From positions 1 through 51,302 of the forward strand of contig CAJUQT010000030.1 of NCBI GenBank assembly GCA_910588225.1: a stretch of 51,302 bases of DNA. Reading direction: 5' to 3'. Positions within the stretch are counted from its first letter, which is position 1. Every line of letters begins with the position of its first letter. The notes under the pieces are model-generated. The model saw only the letters and a program-made list of their open reading frames with translations. It did no database searches and was not told the origin of the DNA. The position numbers were made by a program, and so were the translations under genes. Shown piece after piece: positions 24,403-33,994 of this stretch. The stretch is from an uncultured Acetatifactor sp. (GTDB lineage: Bacteria > Bacillota > Clostridia > Lachnospirales > Lachnospiraceae).

Positions 24403-26061
24403 TTACTGCGAATTGCACAACAACAGCTTTGTGTAATCTTCTTTCGGATGGCTGAATACCTCTTCCGTCTCTCCGATCTCCAGAATCTGTCCGTCCTTCA
24501 TCACCATGATCCGATCACACATCCGGTAGACCACGTTGATGTCATGGGAAATGAACAGACAGGCAAGATTCATCTCCCCCTGAAGCTTTAAAATCAATTC
24601 CATAATCTGGGCCTGAATGGTCACATCCAGCGCAGATACCGGTTCGTCCGCCACAATAAAGCCCGGATTGGTAATCAGGGCCTGAGCGATGCTGACCCGC
24701 TGGCGCTGGCCGCCGCTGAGCTCGGAAGGTTTCCTGTGAAAATAAGCCTCCTCCAGCCCCACTCGCCGCAGCATATCGTAAGCCGCAGCCTCCCTGTCCG
24801 CCTTCGTCATGGCCAGAGACTTATCCAGCCGGCCGGCGGCCCTCAGCGGCTCCTGCAGCAGCCATCCGATGGTCTTCGTGGGATTCAGGCTGCTGTATGG
24901 ATCCTGAAATACCATCTGGGGCCGGACGGAATGGTGCACGATATTTCCTTCTATATAATGGTTTATGCCCAGAATTGCTTTAGAGAGAGAAGTCTTGCCA
25001 CAGCCGCTCTCCCCCACCAGCCCCAGACTTTCTCCGGGCCAGATCTCAAAATCCGCATGATGGACCACATACTGCCGATAGTTTCGCCGGAAAAAGGCTT
25101 TCAGGGAAAATCGGTTTCCCCCTTCTCTGCCTTCTTCCTCCGCCAGGGCCTGACCGCCGTCCTGATAGTACACGGACAGATCCCGCACCTGCAGTACCGG
25201 CTCTGAAGGAGCTTTCCCGTTTTCCCCGGTCAGTGATCCCGGATTACATGTCCTGCCGCCCGCCGTCCTGCCTTCTCTGCCCCGGACTCTGGAGGGAACA
25301 GCCTCTACCAGCCGCTTCGTATATGCTTCTCCGGGATGATCAAGGACTTCCTCCGCGGTACCCGTCTCCACCACACAGCCATCCTTCATCACTGCCACCC
25401 GGTGACAGATTCGCCTGGCAAGATGCAGATCATGGGTGATAAACAGCATGGCGTTGTTCTGTTCTGCATTAATCTTACGCAGCAGTTCCACTATCTGATT
25501 CTGGATGGTCACATCCAGCGCAGTGGTAGGTTCGTCCGCCACAATCAGCCTGGGGTGAAGAATTACAGCCATGGCAATCATGGCACGCTGGCGCATGCCG
25601 CCGGACAGCTGATGCGGATAACTGACATACACCCTTTCCGCATCCTGCAGTCCCACTGCCCGAAAAGTTTCCAGCACTTTATCCCGTATCTCCCCTCTGT
25701 CCAGCTTTGTGTGAAGCAGCAGCACTTCCTCCACCTGCCGGCCCACCTTCTGGGTGGGATTCAGACTGGTCTGGGGCTCCTGGAACACCATGGACATCTC
25801 CGAGCCCTGGAATTTCCGATAAAGCGCCTTGTCACATGGCCTGCCCGCTTCTCTCAGAATGACATCGTCAAAAAGAATCCGGCCGGACGTTACTTTCGCC
25901 GCATCTGACACAAGTCCCATCAACGTAAGTGCCGTGACGGACTTGCCCGAGCCGGACTCCCCCACCACACCCAGAATCTCACCGTCCCTCAGTTCAAGGC
26001 TGACGTTTTTCACCACCTCGGTATCACCGAAGGCCACGGACAATTCTTCTATTTTAATCAT
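24403..26061 (-). CDS. Oligopeptide/dipeptide-type ABC importer, two ATPase domains in one chain
   Basis: About 552 residues from MIKIEELSVAF, whose ATG overlaps the TGA of the preceding permease gene (ATGA). Two complete ABC ATPases are fused. The first has Walker A GESGSGKS and signature LSGGMRQR, and the second has GESGCGKT and LSGGQRQR. Each has VADEP(T/V)(T/S)ALDVTIQ. This corresponds to a DppD-DppF (OppD-OppF) fusion. With the two permeases and the lipoprotein at 28024 it makes a complete importer. Peptide, nickel or opine substrates are all possible. Confidence 0.92.
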   Translation of the reverse strand: MIKIEELSVAFGDTEVVKNVSLELRDGEILGVVGESGSGKSVTALTLMGLVSDAAKVTSGRILFDDVILREAGRPCDKALYRKFQGSEMSMVFQEPQTSLNPTQKVGRQVEEVLLLHTKLDRGEIRDKVLETFRAVGLQDAERVYVSYPHQLSGGMRQRAMIAMAVILHPRLIVADEPTTALDVTIQNQIVELLRKINAEQNNAMLFITHDLHLARRICHRVAVMKDGCVVETGTAEEVLDHPGEAYTKRLVEAVPSRVRGREGRTAGGRTCNPGSLTGENGKAPSEPVLQVRDLSVYYQDGGQALAEEEGREGGNRFSLKAFFRRNYRQYVVHHADFEIWPGESLGLVGESGCGKTSLSKAILGINHYIEGNIVHHSVRPQMVFQDPYSSLNPTKTIGWLLQEPLRAAGRLDKSLAMTKADREAAAYDMLRRVGLEEAYFHRKPSELSGGQRQRVSIAQALITNPGFIVADEPVSALDVTIQAQIMELILKLQGEMNLACLFISHDINVVYRMCDRIMVMKDGQILEIGETEEVFSHPKEDYTKLLLCNSQ

Positions 26062-26912
26062 CTCTGTGTGCCTCCCTTCCGTCTGATTCCCTCGCTGAAC
26101 AGAGAAAAGCCCAGCACCACCCACACAATGGTCAGTCCCGGCGCCAATGCATACCAGGGTGCGGTCTGCAGGTATCCCTGGGCATCTGAAAGCATCTTGC
26201 CCAGACTGGCATCCGGAGGCTGCACGCCGATTCCCAGATAGCTCATGCCCGACTCCGCCAGTATGGCATTGTTAAAACCTATCATCACGGACACCCAGAA
26301 CACGGAAAAAATGTTGGGCAGAATATGAACAAAAAGGATGCGGAAATTCCCCACCCTCATCATTCTGGCCCGTTTGATATAATCCGCATCCCGAAGCCGG
26401 ATAAATTCACTTCTCACAATTCTCACAAAGCCGGGCACGAACACCAGGCCCAGAGAAATAATCACATTCTGCATCCCGATTCCCAGCAGACTGATAATCA
26501 CCAGTGTCAGCAGGATACTGGGGAAACCGTTCAGCGCATCTGTAATCCTCATGACCACCTCGTCTACCAGACCGCCGAAATATCCCGTCAATGCCCCGAG
26601 GAAAATGCCCGCCGCGCCGGAGAAAAACACAACAAGACTGCTGATGAGAATCGAAGTCCCCATTCCCTGCATAACCCTGGAAAAAATATCCCGGCCGAAG
26701 TTATCTGTGCCGAAAAAATGACGCAGAGAAGGCGGCGCAAATTTTTCCGCCGCAGACATGGCAGTGGTGCTGTACGGCGTCCAGAAAAAGCCCACAATTC
26801 CCAGTGTCACGGCAATGCCCGTCATCACCATGCCGGCTGTCAGGTATTTGTTCCACCTTTTATTCTTCACTTTTTTCACTTCCGTCTTCCCTGTATATTT
26901 TGTGTTTTCCAC
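26058..26912 (-). CDS. Oligopeptide-type ABC permease, DppC-like
   Basis: About 284 residues if the GTG start VENTKYTGKTEV (after AGAGGGA) is used. A longer GTG start at 26960 lacks a ribosome site. There is an N-terminal helix, then FFGTDNFGRDIFSRVMQGMGTS, typical of DppC/OppC, then five more helices with the EAA-type loop containing RDADYIKRARMM. Its stop overlaps the start of the ATPase gene. Confidence 0.9.
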   Translation of the reverse strand: MENTKYTGKTEVKKVKNKRWNKYLTAGMVMTGIAVTLGIVGFFWTPYSTTAMSAAEKFAPPSLRHFFGTDNFGRDIFSRVMQGMGTSILISSLVVFFSGAAGIFLGALTGYFGGLVDEVVMRITDALNGFPSILLTLVIISLLGIGMQNVIISLGLVFVPGFVRIVRSEFIRLRDADYIKRARMMRVGNFRILFVHILPNIFSVFWVSVMIGFNNAILAESGMSYLGIGVQPPDASLGKMLSDAQGYLQTAPWYALAPGLTIVWVVLGFSLFSEGIRRKGGTQR

Positions 26913-27008
26913 GGTCGTTCCCTCTACATTTCCGCAATTACTTTTCCTTCCCGGAATCACATAAACAAACGCTTCCGGGGCAGTTCCCGGACCATCTCAA
27001 AAATCCAT

Positions 27009-27962
27009 TTATGAAATCCTGGGATCTATCACCTTATACAGAATATCCACCAGAAAATACACAAATATCACCACAAATGTAATATAGAGAATCAGAATCT
27101 CCACCACTGGAAAATCTCTTGTGGAAATGGAGCTGATCAGCAGCCTTCCAATCCCGGGAAGACCAAATACCTGCTCAACCACAATACTCCCTGCCACAAT
27201 CTCCGCCACGATCATCCCCAGAAAAGTCACCACCGGCATCATGGCATTCCTCAGCACATGCCCGTACATGACACGTTCTTTGGTACAGCCCTTGCTGTAT
27301 GCGGTGCGCACATAATCCGAGTCCAGTTCCGTCAGCATGGAATTGCGCAGGAATCTCGCCGTCATCGCAACCTTCGGCAGAGCGATGGATATGGCCGGGA
27401 ACAACAGATATCCGAGAAAGCCCGGAAAATTATCCTGATAACTCACATAACCTCCCGGCCTGAAGAACCGGAACATAATTCCGAACAGCCAGGTAACCAG
27501 AATTCCCAGAAAAAAAGAAGGCACCGCCATAGATGCCTGGGTGATAACTCCCAGCGCCGCGTCCAGCAGATGATTGCCGCTCTTCGCCCAGAGCACACCC
27601 AGCGGAATAGATACCAGCACAATCAGCACCAGAGATATGGCGGCCAGCCACAATGTCACCGGCAGTTTATCTCCTATGAGCTCTGCCACCGGCATCATTT
27701 CATTCATATTCTTGGAATAGCGGTAGCTGACACCGAAGTCCCCCTGAAATACGCCTGCCACCCACTTCCCGTAACGGACAATGGGAGGATCGTTAAATCC
27801 CAGTTCCTCCCGCAGCTGCGCTTCTCTCTCGGGAGTGGCTTCTGTCCCCAGTATGGATGCAACCACATCTCCGGGAATGATCTCAAAAGCCAGGAATGCG
27901 GCAGCGGAAACAAGAAACAATGTCATAATGAGAGTACCTATTTTTTTTCCAACATATTTCAC
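27009..27962 (-). CDS. Oligopeptide-type ABC permease, DppB-like
   Basis: About 317 residues from GTG (VKYVGKKIGTLI) placed 9 nt after AGGAGGA. The longer start would lie upstream of that site. Six membrane segments, the periplasmic loop with GDFGVSYRYSKNMNEM and the EAA-like loop LDSDYVRTAYSKGCTKERVM match DppB. It lies between the binding protein (61 bp) and the DppC-like gene (96 bp). Confidence 0.92.
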   Translation of the reverse strand: MKYVGKKIGTLIMTLFLVSAAAFLAFEIIPGDVVASILGTEATPEREAQLREELGFNDPPIVRYGKWVAGVFQGDFGVSYRYSKNMNEMMPVAELIGDKLPVTLWLAAISLVLIVLVSIPLGVLWAKSGNHLLDAALGVITQASMAVPSFFLGILVTWLFGIMFRFFRPGGYVSYQDNFPGFLGYLLFPAISIALPKVAMTARFLRNSMLTELDSDYVRTAYSKGCTKERVMYGHVLRNAMMPVVTFLGMIVAEIVAGSIVVEQVFGLPGIGRLLISSISTRDFPVVEILILYITFVVIFVYFLVDILYKVIDPRIS

Positions 27963-28023
27963 GCTGCCCTTCCTCCTGTCTGCTTTTGTCACGGTCCCCC
28001 GGTGACCGATAAAGTTTGTCTTC

Positions 28024-29646
28024 TTATTCTACAATGTACACCGTGCTGATGTCCTGTACATAGACAGGGTAGAATTTGTACCCTGCAATCCGATTGCTGA
28101 GCGCCGTCTTATCCGCCGGCGTCTGAATAAATGCACTTCCCGCCTGGTCACAGAGAATCTTCTGCAGCTGCTTATAATACTCGGCCTTCTCGGTCAGATC
28201 AATGGCAGCCTGGGCCTTCTGGTAGACTTCATCGTACTCCGGACTGGCAAAGTTGATAAAGTTCTTGCCGGATGCAGTCTGGAACCGATTCATCAGATAT
28301 CCCGGCGTCATGTCGCTGGTAAGGCAGGTGATGGTAGCGTCAAACTCACGCCCATTGTACACCTTTTCCAGCCATTCACTGTTCTCCATCCCCTGGATTG
28401 TGGCATTGATTCCCACTTTTTTCAGCTGTTCCACGATTACCTCGCCGGTCTGCATGTGGAATTCATAGTCGGAGACAATGGCAATCTCCATGTCAAACCC
28501 GTCGGCATAGCCGGCATCCGTCAGCAGCTCCTTCGCCTTCTCCACATTGGCGGTGATGCCATAAGTATCATTCAGATCGGTGTAATAATCCTTCAGTGTG
28601 GGAGGCATACAGGAGCTGATCAGCGATCCTGTTCCACCGCCTACAAATTCATTGATCTCTTCCTTATCCAGCGCGTAACAGATGGCCTGACGCACCCGCA
28701 CATCATCCAGTGGCGCAGCCGCATTGTTCAGGAACAAAGCCTGCACCATGGTGGTGGGGGCAGAAGTCACCTGATAATTGTCCTGAATCACCTGGGCCTG
28801 GGAATTGGTCAGATACGGGTAGATGTCAATGGTACCGCCCTGCAGCTCCATCAGCGCCGTGTCTCCGTCTCCCACAATCTTAAACTCTACCTGATCTACA
28901 TGAGGAAGACCTTCCTGCCAGTACTCCGGATTCTTCGCCAGAACGATTCCCTCCTGAGGCTTGTAGGAAACATAAGAAAACGGTCCGGTACCGACAGGAT
29001 CCGCCCCTTCCTCCTCGCCGCTGCCAGCGGGGATGACAGCGGCCACAAAGCTGTAAATCAGCTCTGTGTTGGCACTTCCCACCGTTACCTGAACCGTTTT
29101 CTCATCAAGAATATCTACGGCTGTGATTACGCTCATGGTGGAAATTAAGGGAGTGCCATCCAACAGTCCCGATACTCTCTCCAGAGAGTATTTCACATCC
29201 TCAGCAGTCACAGCATTACCATTATGGAACTTTACACCATCCCGAAGGGTGAAGGTGTACACCAACCCGTCCTCGGATATTGTGTAATCACTGGCCACCG
29301 CACCGATCAGGTGACCATTTTCATCAGGCTTTACCAGGCCTTCAAAAATGTTGAATAAAATCTCCTTAGTTCCTGCCGCCGTTGCTTTATGAGGGTCAAG
29401 ACTGTCGATATCCTGTTGTATTCCTACAACAATGGAGCCGCCGTACATATCGCCTGAAGCTTCCTGCTCCTGGGTACTCTCCTGTGTGGAAGCAGTTCCC
29501 TGCGAATCTGTCACAGACTCCTTAGAGGAATTATCCCCCGAAGACTCTCCTGTGCCGTCTGCGCATCCGCCCAGTACAGCCATCACCAGAAGTGCCGTAA
29601 AAAGTAAACTGCAAAGTTTCTTTTTGCCATGAAAACATGTTTTCAT
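28024..29646 (-). CDS. Peptide-type ABC substrate-binding lipoprotein (SBP family 5)
   Basis: About 540 residues from MKTCFHGKKK, which follows GAGGAG. An N-terminal lipoprotein signal ends at LGGC, followed by a Ser/Thr/Glu-rich linker. The mature protein has the family-5 pattern IVVGIQQDIDSLDPHKA, YTFTLRDGVKFHNGNAVTAE and VRQAICYALDKEEI. It delivers the solute to the permeases encoded just downstream. Its promoter contains a palindrome that could bind a repressor. Confidence 0.93.
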   Translation of the reverse strand: MKTCFHGKKKLCSLLFTALLVMAVLGGCADGTGESSGDNSSKESVTDSQGTASTQESTQEQEASGDMYGGSIVVGIQQDIDSLDPHKATAAGTKEILFNIFEGLVKPDENGHLIGAVASDYTISEDGLVYTFTLRDGVKFHNGNAVTAEDVKYSLERVSGLLDGTPLISTMSVITAVDILDEKTVQVTVGSANTELIYSFVAAVIPAGSGEEEGADPVGTGPFSYVSYKPQEGIVLAKNPEYWQEGLPHVDQVEFKIVGDGDTALMELQGGTIDIYPYLTNSQAQVIQDNYQVTSAPTTMVQALFLNNAAAPLDDVRVRQAICYALDKEEINEFVGGGTGSLISSCMPPTLKDYYTDLNDTYGITANVEKAKELLTDAGYADGFDMEIAIVSDYEFHMQTGEVIVEQLKKVGINATIQGMENSEWLEKVYNGREFDATITCLTSDMTPGYLMNRFQTASGKNFINFASPEYDEVYQKAQAAIDLTEKAEYYKQLQKILCDQAGSAFIQTPADKTALSNRIAGYKFYPVYVQDISTVYIVE

Positions 29647-29700
29647 TTTGCTCTTCTCCTCTTCGATTAATAAACCTCTCACTATTCAATTGTTTCCCTC

Positions 29701-29728
29701 ATTTTACCATAGAATACGGTAAATGCAA
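29701..29728 (-). promoter_or_regulatory. Promoter of the ABC importer operon with overlapping operator palindrome
   Basis: On the minus strand TTGCAT (29723-29728) and TAAAAT (29701-29706) have a 16-bp spacer. The spacer is filled by a 21-bp palindrome TTTACC-N9-GGTAAA (29703-29723; the inner bases TA...TA also match). A repressor bound there would block RNA polymerase. Confidence 0.55.
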
Positions 29729-29765
29729 GTACTTTATTCGATACATGGACCCAGCCCCCCAAGAA

Positions 29766-29896
29766 CATGTAACAGTTCAGACAGGCCGGCACCAGGAAGC
29801 CTTTAAAAGTAATCCGCCGGCTTTTGCTTCAACACTATTTCTAAAATTTCTTTGAAAACGGGGAAACAGTTCAGGGCCTGTCTGAACCGTTACATG
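29766..29896. repeat. 131-bp element with near-perfect 22-bp inverted repeats
   Basis: The left arm at 29766-29787 begins CATGTAACAGTTCAGACAGG. The right arm at 29875-29896 is its reverse complement with one mismatch. The 87 bp between them carry a second inner copy of CAGTTCAG next to the right arm. No reading frame is inside. It fills the gap between the divergent binding-protein and VIT-protein genes. It looks like a small non-coding repeat (REP or MITE-like) or a bidirectional RNA hairpin. Confidence 0.55.
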
Positions 29897-29982
29897 AAAA
29901 ATGATGCAAAAATGTTGAAATTCTGACGTACCTTCTATGCAATTCCGCTGTAAAATAACAGAAGAAAACGGAGGTACTTACG

Positions 29983-32037
29983 ATGAAACGAATCAAAAAA
30001 CTGCTGTGTCTGTCATTTGCGCTGCTTACCTTTGCCGCATATGCGCTTCCCGCTTACGCGGCCGGAGAAAAAACAGAAGAAGAATCGCCCGGGGAAGAGG
30101 AGGAACTCCTGGCGCCTTACTTCATTATTCAGACAGAGGACTGTCCTGTGGATCTCTTTCCGTTAAAATCCACGGAAGTGACCACCAACATTAACGGTGT
30201 CATCGCCGAGACTTATGTGGTGCAGACTTATGCCAACGAAGGAGATACACCCATAAACGCGAGATATGTCTTCCCCACTTCCTCCGACGTCACCATGCAC
30301 GGCATGAAAATGGAAATCGGAAACAATGTGGTCGTAGCCAAAATCAAGGAAAAAGAGGAGGCGAAGACAGAGTACGAGGAGGCAAAAAGCGAGGGGAAAA
30401 GCGCCTCCCTGCTGGAGCAGAAACGCCCCAATGTATTCACCATGGATGTGGCAAATATCATGCCGGGAGATACTGCCCGCATTGAACTGCATTACACCGA
30501 ACTGATTTCTTCCACCGACGGTATCTATGAATTCAGCTTTCCCACCGTTGTCGGTCCCCGATATGCGGCACCTCCGGAATCGGAAGAAAAGGCCGATGCA
30601 CAGCAGGATGACTGGGTGTCAAGTCCCTACCTTGCAGACGGTGAGACGCCTCCCGGAGAATATCTGATCAATGTCAATCTGTCCACAGGTGTCCCCATTG
30701 CCGGTATAGAAAGTAAATCTCACGAAATCAAAGTGGAACAGAAGGAGGACTCCAGAGCCGAAATTACGCTGGCCAACCCGGAAGATTACGCCGGAAACAG
30801 GGATTTCATTCTGAATTATAAACTGACCGGAGAAGAAGTGGAAAGCGGTCTCATGCTCACCTCTTCCGGGGAAGAGAACTATTTCATGCTGACTGTACAG
30901 CCTCCGGAGCGTTTTACGCCCGAGGAGATACCTCCCCGGGAATACATTTTCGTGCTGGATGTATCCGGTTCCATGATAGGATATCCTCTGGATACCGCCA
31001 AATTACTGATTCGGGATCTGGTCACAAATTTAAAGGAAACGGATAAGTTCAATCTGATTCTGTTCGCCAATGAAACCTTCCGGCTTTCGCCGGAGTCGCT
31101 TCCGGCCACAGCTAAAAATATCAGATATGCCACGGAAATGATCGACGAAGAGATGGGCGGCGGCGGAACCTCCATGATGCCTGCCCTGGAAGAAGCTGTA
31201 GACATTCCCGAATCAGAAGATTTTGCCCGGAGCGTGGTCATAATCACAGATGGATATGTGTCAAATGAAGACGAGATTTTTAACCTGATCAACAATCACA
31301 TGGATACCAGCAGCTTTTTCTCCTTTGGCATCGGAAGCTCTGTCAACGACTATCTCATCAAAGGGATTGCGCAATGCGGCATGGGAGAAGCCTTTGTGGT
31401 GACAAATTCCGAAGATGCCGAATCCAGTGCCTCCCGTTTCCGTACCTATATAGAGTCTCCGCTTCTGACCGGAATGACCATTGATTATGAAGGATTTGAC
31501 GTTTATGATGTGGCCACCTCCGCTCCTTCCATTCTCTATGCACAGAAGCCTGTGGTCCTGTTCGGAAAATGGAAGGGAGAACCTTCCGGCACCATCACAA
31601 TAACCGGTAAGTCAGGAGAAGAAGATTATGTCCAGGAGATACCGGTAAACGATGTCACCGTGGATACGGAAAATGAGGCTATCCGCTATCTCTGGGCCCG
31701 GACGAAGCTGGATCAGCTGGCCGGATACGGAAGTGTGCGGAATGATGAGTCTGTCAAGGATGAAATCACACAGATCGGACTGGATTACAATATGACTACC
31801 CCCTACACTTCCTTCATTGCAGTAATCGAGGAGGTCAGGAATCCCGAAGGTGACAGCAGGGATGTAAATCAGGCATCTCCCCTGCCTCTGGGTGTCTCCA
31901 ATCTGGCTGTGGGCGGAGGTTACACTGCATATTCGGAACCCGGAGATATCCTGTTTGTTCTGATCCTGACAGCCATACCGCTTCTGGTCTTCCTTCGGCG
32001 CAGGAGGAGTGAAAGGTCCAAAACGCTTAGTCTATAA
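29983..32037 (+). CDS. VIT and von Willebrand A domain protein with SEP-type exosortase sorting signal
   Basis: 684 residues after GGAGGTACTTACG. A signal peptide (LLCLSFALLTFAAYALPAYA) is followed by a VIT domain (about residues 40-175; VTTNINGVIAETYVVQTYAN, ARIELHYTE) and a vWA domain from about 318 with the metal site FVLDVSGSM and an IITDGY strand. The C-terminus has AYSEPGD, a hydrophobic helix (ILFVLILTAIPLLVFL) and RRRR. That is the motif / helix / basic-cluster layout of PEP-CTERM-like signals, with SEP in place of PEP. The exosortase 54 bp downstream is the likely processing enzyme. VIT/vWA proteins act in adhesion. No LPXTG is present. Confidence 0.88.
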   Translation: MKRIKKLLCLSFALLTFAAYALPAYAAGEKTEEESPGEEEELLAPYFIIQTEDCPVDLFPLKSTEVTTNINGVIAETYVVQTYANEGDTPINARYVFPTSSDVTMHGMKMEIGNNVVVAKIKEKEEAKTEYEEAKSEGKSASLLEQKRPNVFTMDVANIMPGDTARIELHYTELISSTDGIYEFSFPTVVGPRYAAPPESEEKADAQQDDWVSSPYLADGETPPGEYLINVNLSTGVPIAGIESKSHEIKVEQKEDSRAEITLANPEDYAGNRDFILNYKLTGEEVESGLMLTSSGEENYFMLTVQPPERFTPEEIPPREYIFVLDVSGSMIGYPLDTAKLLIRDLVTNLKETDKFNLILFANETFRLSPESLPATAKNIRYATEMIDEEMGGGGTSMMPALEEAVDIPESEDFARSVVIITDGYVSNEDEIFNLINNHMDTSSFFSFGIGSSVNDYLIKGIAQCGMGEAFVVTNSEDAESSASRFRTYIESPLLTGMTIDYEGFDVYDVATSAPSILYAQKPVVLFGKWKGEPSGTITITGKSGEEDYVQEIPVNDVTVDTENEAIRYLWARTKLDQLAGYGSVRNDESVKDEITQIGLDYNMTTPYTSFIAVIEEVRNPEGDSRDVNQASPLPLGVSNLAVGGGYTAYSEPGDILFVLILTAIPLLVFLRRRRSERSKTLSL

Positions 32038-32091
32038 CTGCAACGCTCCTGTTTCACCTGCTGAGAAACAGACAGGGAAGGTAGTAAATCC

Positions 32092-32934
32092 ATGAAAATT
32101 CTACTCAGTAAGAACAATATAAAAAAGCTCAGGCCAGACCTCCCCTTTTATCTTCTGGGCCTCCTGCTTCTTTTGGGAATCAAATATTTCTACAGCGGCG
32201 CCGGCAGTGACGAACTGCTGTGGATCCTTTCTCCCACTACAGGGTGGGTGGAACTGTTAAGCGGCATTCCCTTTGTATATGAAAACGGCACAGGCTATGT
32301 AAATCACAGCCTGCGCCTTCTCATTGCGCCATCCTGCTCCGGTGTGCAGTTTATGCTTATAGCCTTTGCCACCCTGCTTTTCTCCTTCCTGCATCGGGTA
32401 GGAAATGCCTGTATCCTGAAAAAAGGCCTCTGGTTCATTGCCAGCCTTTCCCTTTCCTGGATTCTGACGGTTTTCGTCAATGGGCTGAGAATCATCGCGG
32501 CAATCTATCTTCCTTTCTATGTGGAAGATATAAACTTTGTGCAAAGGCTTCTGCCTCCTGACAGGCTCCACACCGTCATCGGAATTGTTGTGTATTTTAT
32601 CTCCCTGCTGACCGTTTTTCACCTCACGGAATATGCTTTCCGCAGACACAGTGAAAGCAGCCGCACAGGTTTCGGCACAGCTTCTCCGTGGACATTGCTT
32701 CTGCGCAAATGCGTCCCTCCGGTATTCTGGTACTTTTTAATCGTCCTGGGGCTCCCTTTTCTCAACAGAGCATACCGGAAAAACGGTGCGGGATTTACGG
32801 ATTTTGCCCTGCTTGTAGCTGTCTGCTGCGGAGGTATCCTCCTGTGCATCCTGCTTCTGTATACACTGTTCTCTCCCCTGAAAAAGCGATTAAGTGCCAG
32901 ACTGGCCTGCCTTTTCCGGAGAAAACAGGATTAG
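32092..32934 (+). CDS. xrtK: Exosortase, XrtK-like
   Basis: A 280-residue polytopic membrane protein with the exosortase catalytic residues: Cys in IAPSCSGVQFML, Arg in FVNGLRIIAAIY and His in DRLHTVIGIVVYF. These lie in successive membrane helices, as in the transpeptidase-like family that cleaves C-terminal sorting signals. The start follows GGAAGG. It is immediately downstream of the VIT/vWA protein that carries an SEP-type tail, so the two look like a dedicated enzyme-substrate pair. Assignment to the K subfamily is by recall of its association and size. Its family membership is firmer than the letter. Confidence 0.82.
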   Translation: MKILLSKNNIKKLRPDLPFYLLGLLLLLGIKYFYSGAGSDELLWILSPTTGWVELLSGIPFVYENGTGYVNHSLRLLIAPSCSGVQFMLIAFATLLFSFLHRVGNACILKKGLWFIASLSLSWILTVFVNGLRIIAAIYLPFYVEDINFVQRLLPPDRLHTVIGIVVYFISLLTVFHLTEYAFRRHSESSRTGFGTASPWTLLLRKCVPPVFWYFLIVLGLPFLNRAYRKNGAGFTDFALLVAVCCGGILLCILLLYTLFSPLKKRLSARLACLFRRKQD

Positions 32935-32951
32935 CAGAATTAACTGATTTC

Positions 32952-33791
32952 TTATCCTTTTATCCCTTCCACACAGTTATGCATCAACATGGCTATGGTC
33001 ATGGGGCCCACCCCTCCCGGAACCGGAGTAATGGCAGAGGTTCCGGGGGCTACATTTTCAAAATCCACATCGCCGCACAGTTTCTTATTTTCCATTCTGT
33101 GAATGCCCACGTCAATGACCACAGCCCCTTCCTTCACATAATCTGCGCTCACGTACTTCGGTTTCCCGATGGCCACCACGAGGATATCTGCTCTCCGGGT
33201 AATTTCCTTCAGATTCTTTGTTCTGGAATGGCAGATTGTGACAGTGCCGTTCTCCCGAAGGAGAAGTGCAGCCATTGGCTTTCCCACGATATTGCTTCTG
33301 CCCAGCACCACGCACTCTTTCCCTTCGATTTCGATTCCGGAACGCTTCAGCAGCTGGATAATCCCGGCAGGGGTGCAGGACACATAGCCCGGTCTGCCGA
33401 TGCTCAGATTCCCCACATTCACAGGGTGGAAACCGTCCACATCTTTTTCCGGTGCAATGGCCAGCAGGATTCTGTCCTCATTGATATGTTTCGGCAGAGG
33501 CAGCTGCACCAGAATTCCGTCTATATCTTTTTGTCTGTTCAGTTCTTCAATGAGCTTCAGCAGCTCCTCCTCCGTGGTTTCCTCCGCCAGCTCATAAGAA
33601 GCAGAACGAATTCCGATATACTCGCAGGCTTTTTTCTTATTTTTCACATATACGGCGGAGGCAGGGTCATTGCCCACCTGTATCACTGCCAGGCACCGCT
33701 CTATCCCCTGTGCCTTCATCTGCGCCACTTTTTCCTTTAATTCCTCTTTGATTTCCTGAGATATCTTTTTTCCGTCGATTATCTGAGCCAT
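32952..33791 (-). CDS. folD: Methylenetetrahydrofolate dehydrogenase / cyclohydrolase
   Basis: 279 residues, the normal length for bifunctional FolD, which interconverts 5,10-methylene- and 10-formyl-tetrahydrofolate. Signature blocks are GNDPASAVYVKNKKKACEYI (catalytic Lys and Tyr), DGILVQLPLPKHI, VVLGRSNIVGKPMA and TPVPGGVGPMTIAML. ATG follows AGGAGAG. It is convergent with the exosortase gene (17 bp apart). Confidence 0.97.
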   Translation of the reverse strand: MAQIIDGKKISQEIKEELKEKVAQMKAQGIERCLAVIQVGNDPASAVYVKNKKKACEYIGIRSASYELAEETTEEELLKLIEELNRQKDIDGILVQLPLPKHINEDRILLAIAPEKDVDGFHPVNVGNLSIGRPGYVSCTPAGIIQLLKRSGIEIEGKECVVLGRSNIVGKPMAALLLRENGTVTICHSRTKNLKEITRRADILVVAIGKPKYVSADYVKEGAVVIDVGIHRMENKKLCGDVDFENVAPGTSAITPVPGGVGPMTIAMLMHNCVEGIKG

Positions 33792-33994
33792 TTTCTTCTC
33801 TCCTGTTCCTATTATATAAATTCTGTCTCCTGCCTGCGGAAGCCGCCAGGCGTTTCGTGCTTCCCTGCGCCAACCCCGAGGCTTTCAGACGCGTATGGCA
33901 TCTTCGTCTTCAACACAAGATTGGATGCATTCCCATATCCAAGTTAAAGCTTATACCTTACCTGGATTTCCATGCGGCTGCGGCATACAGTCCG

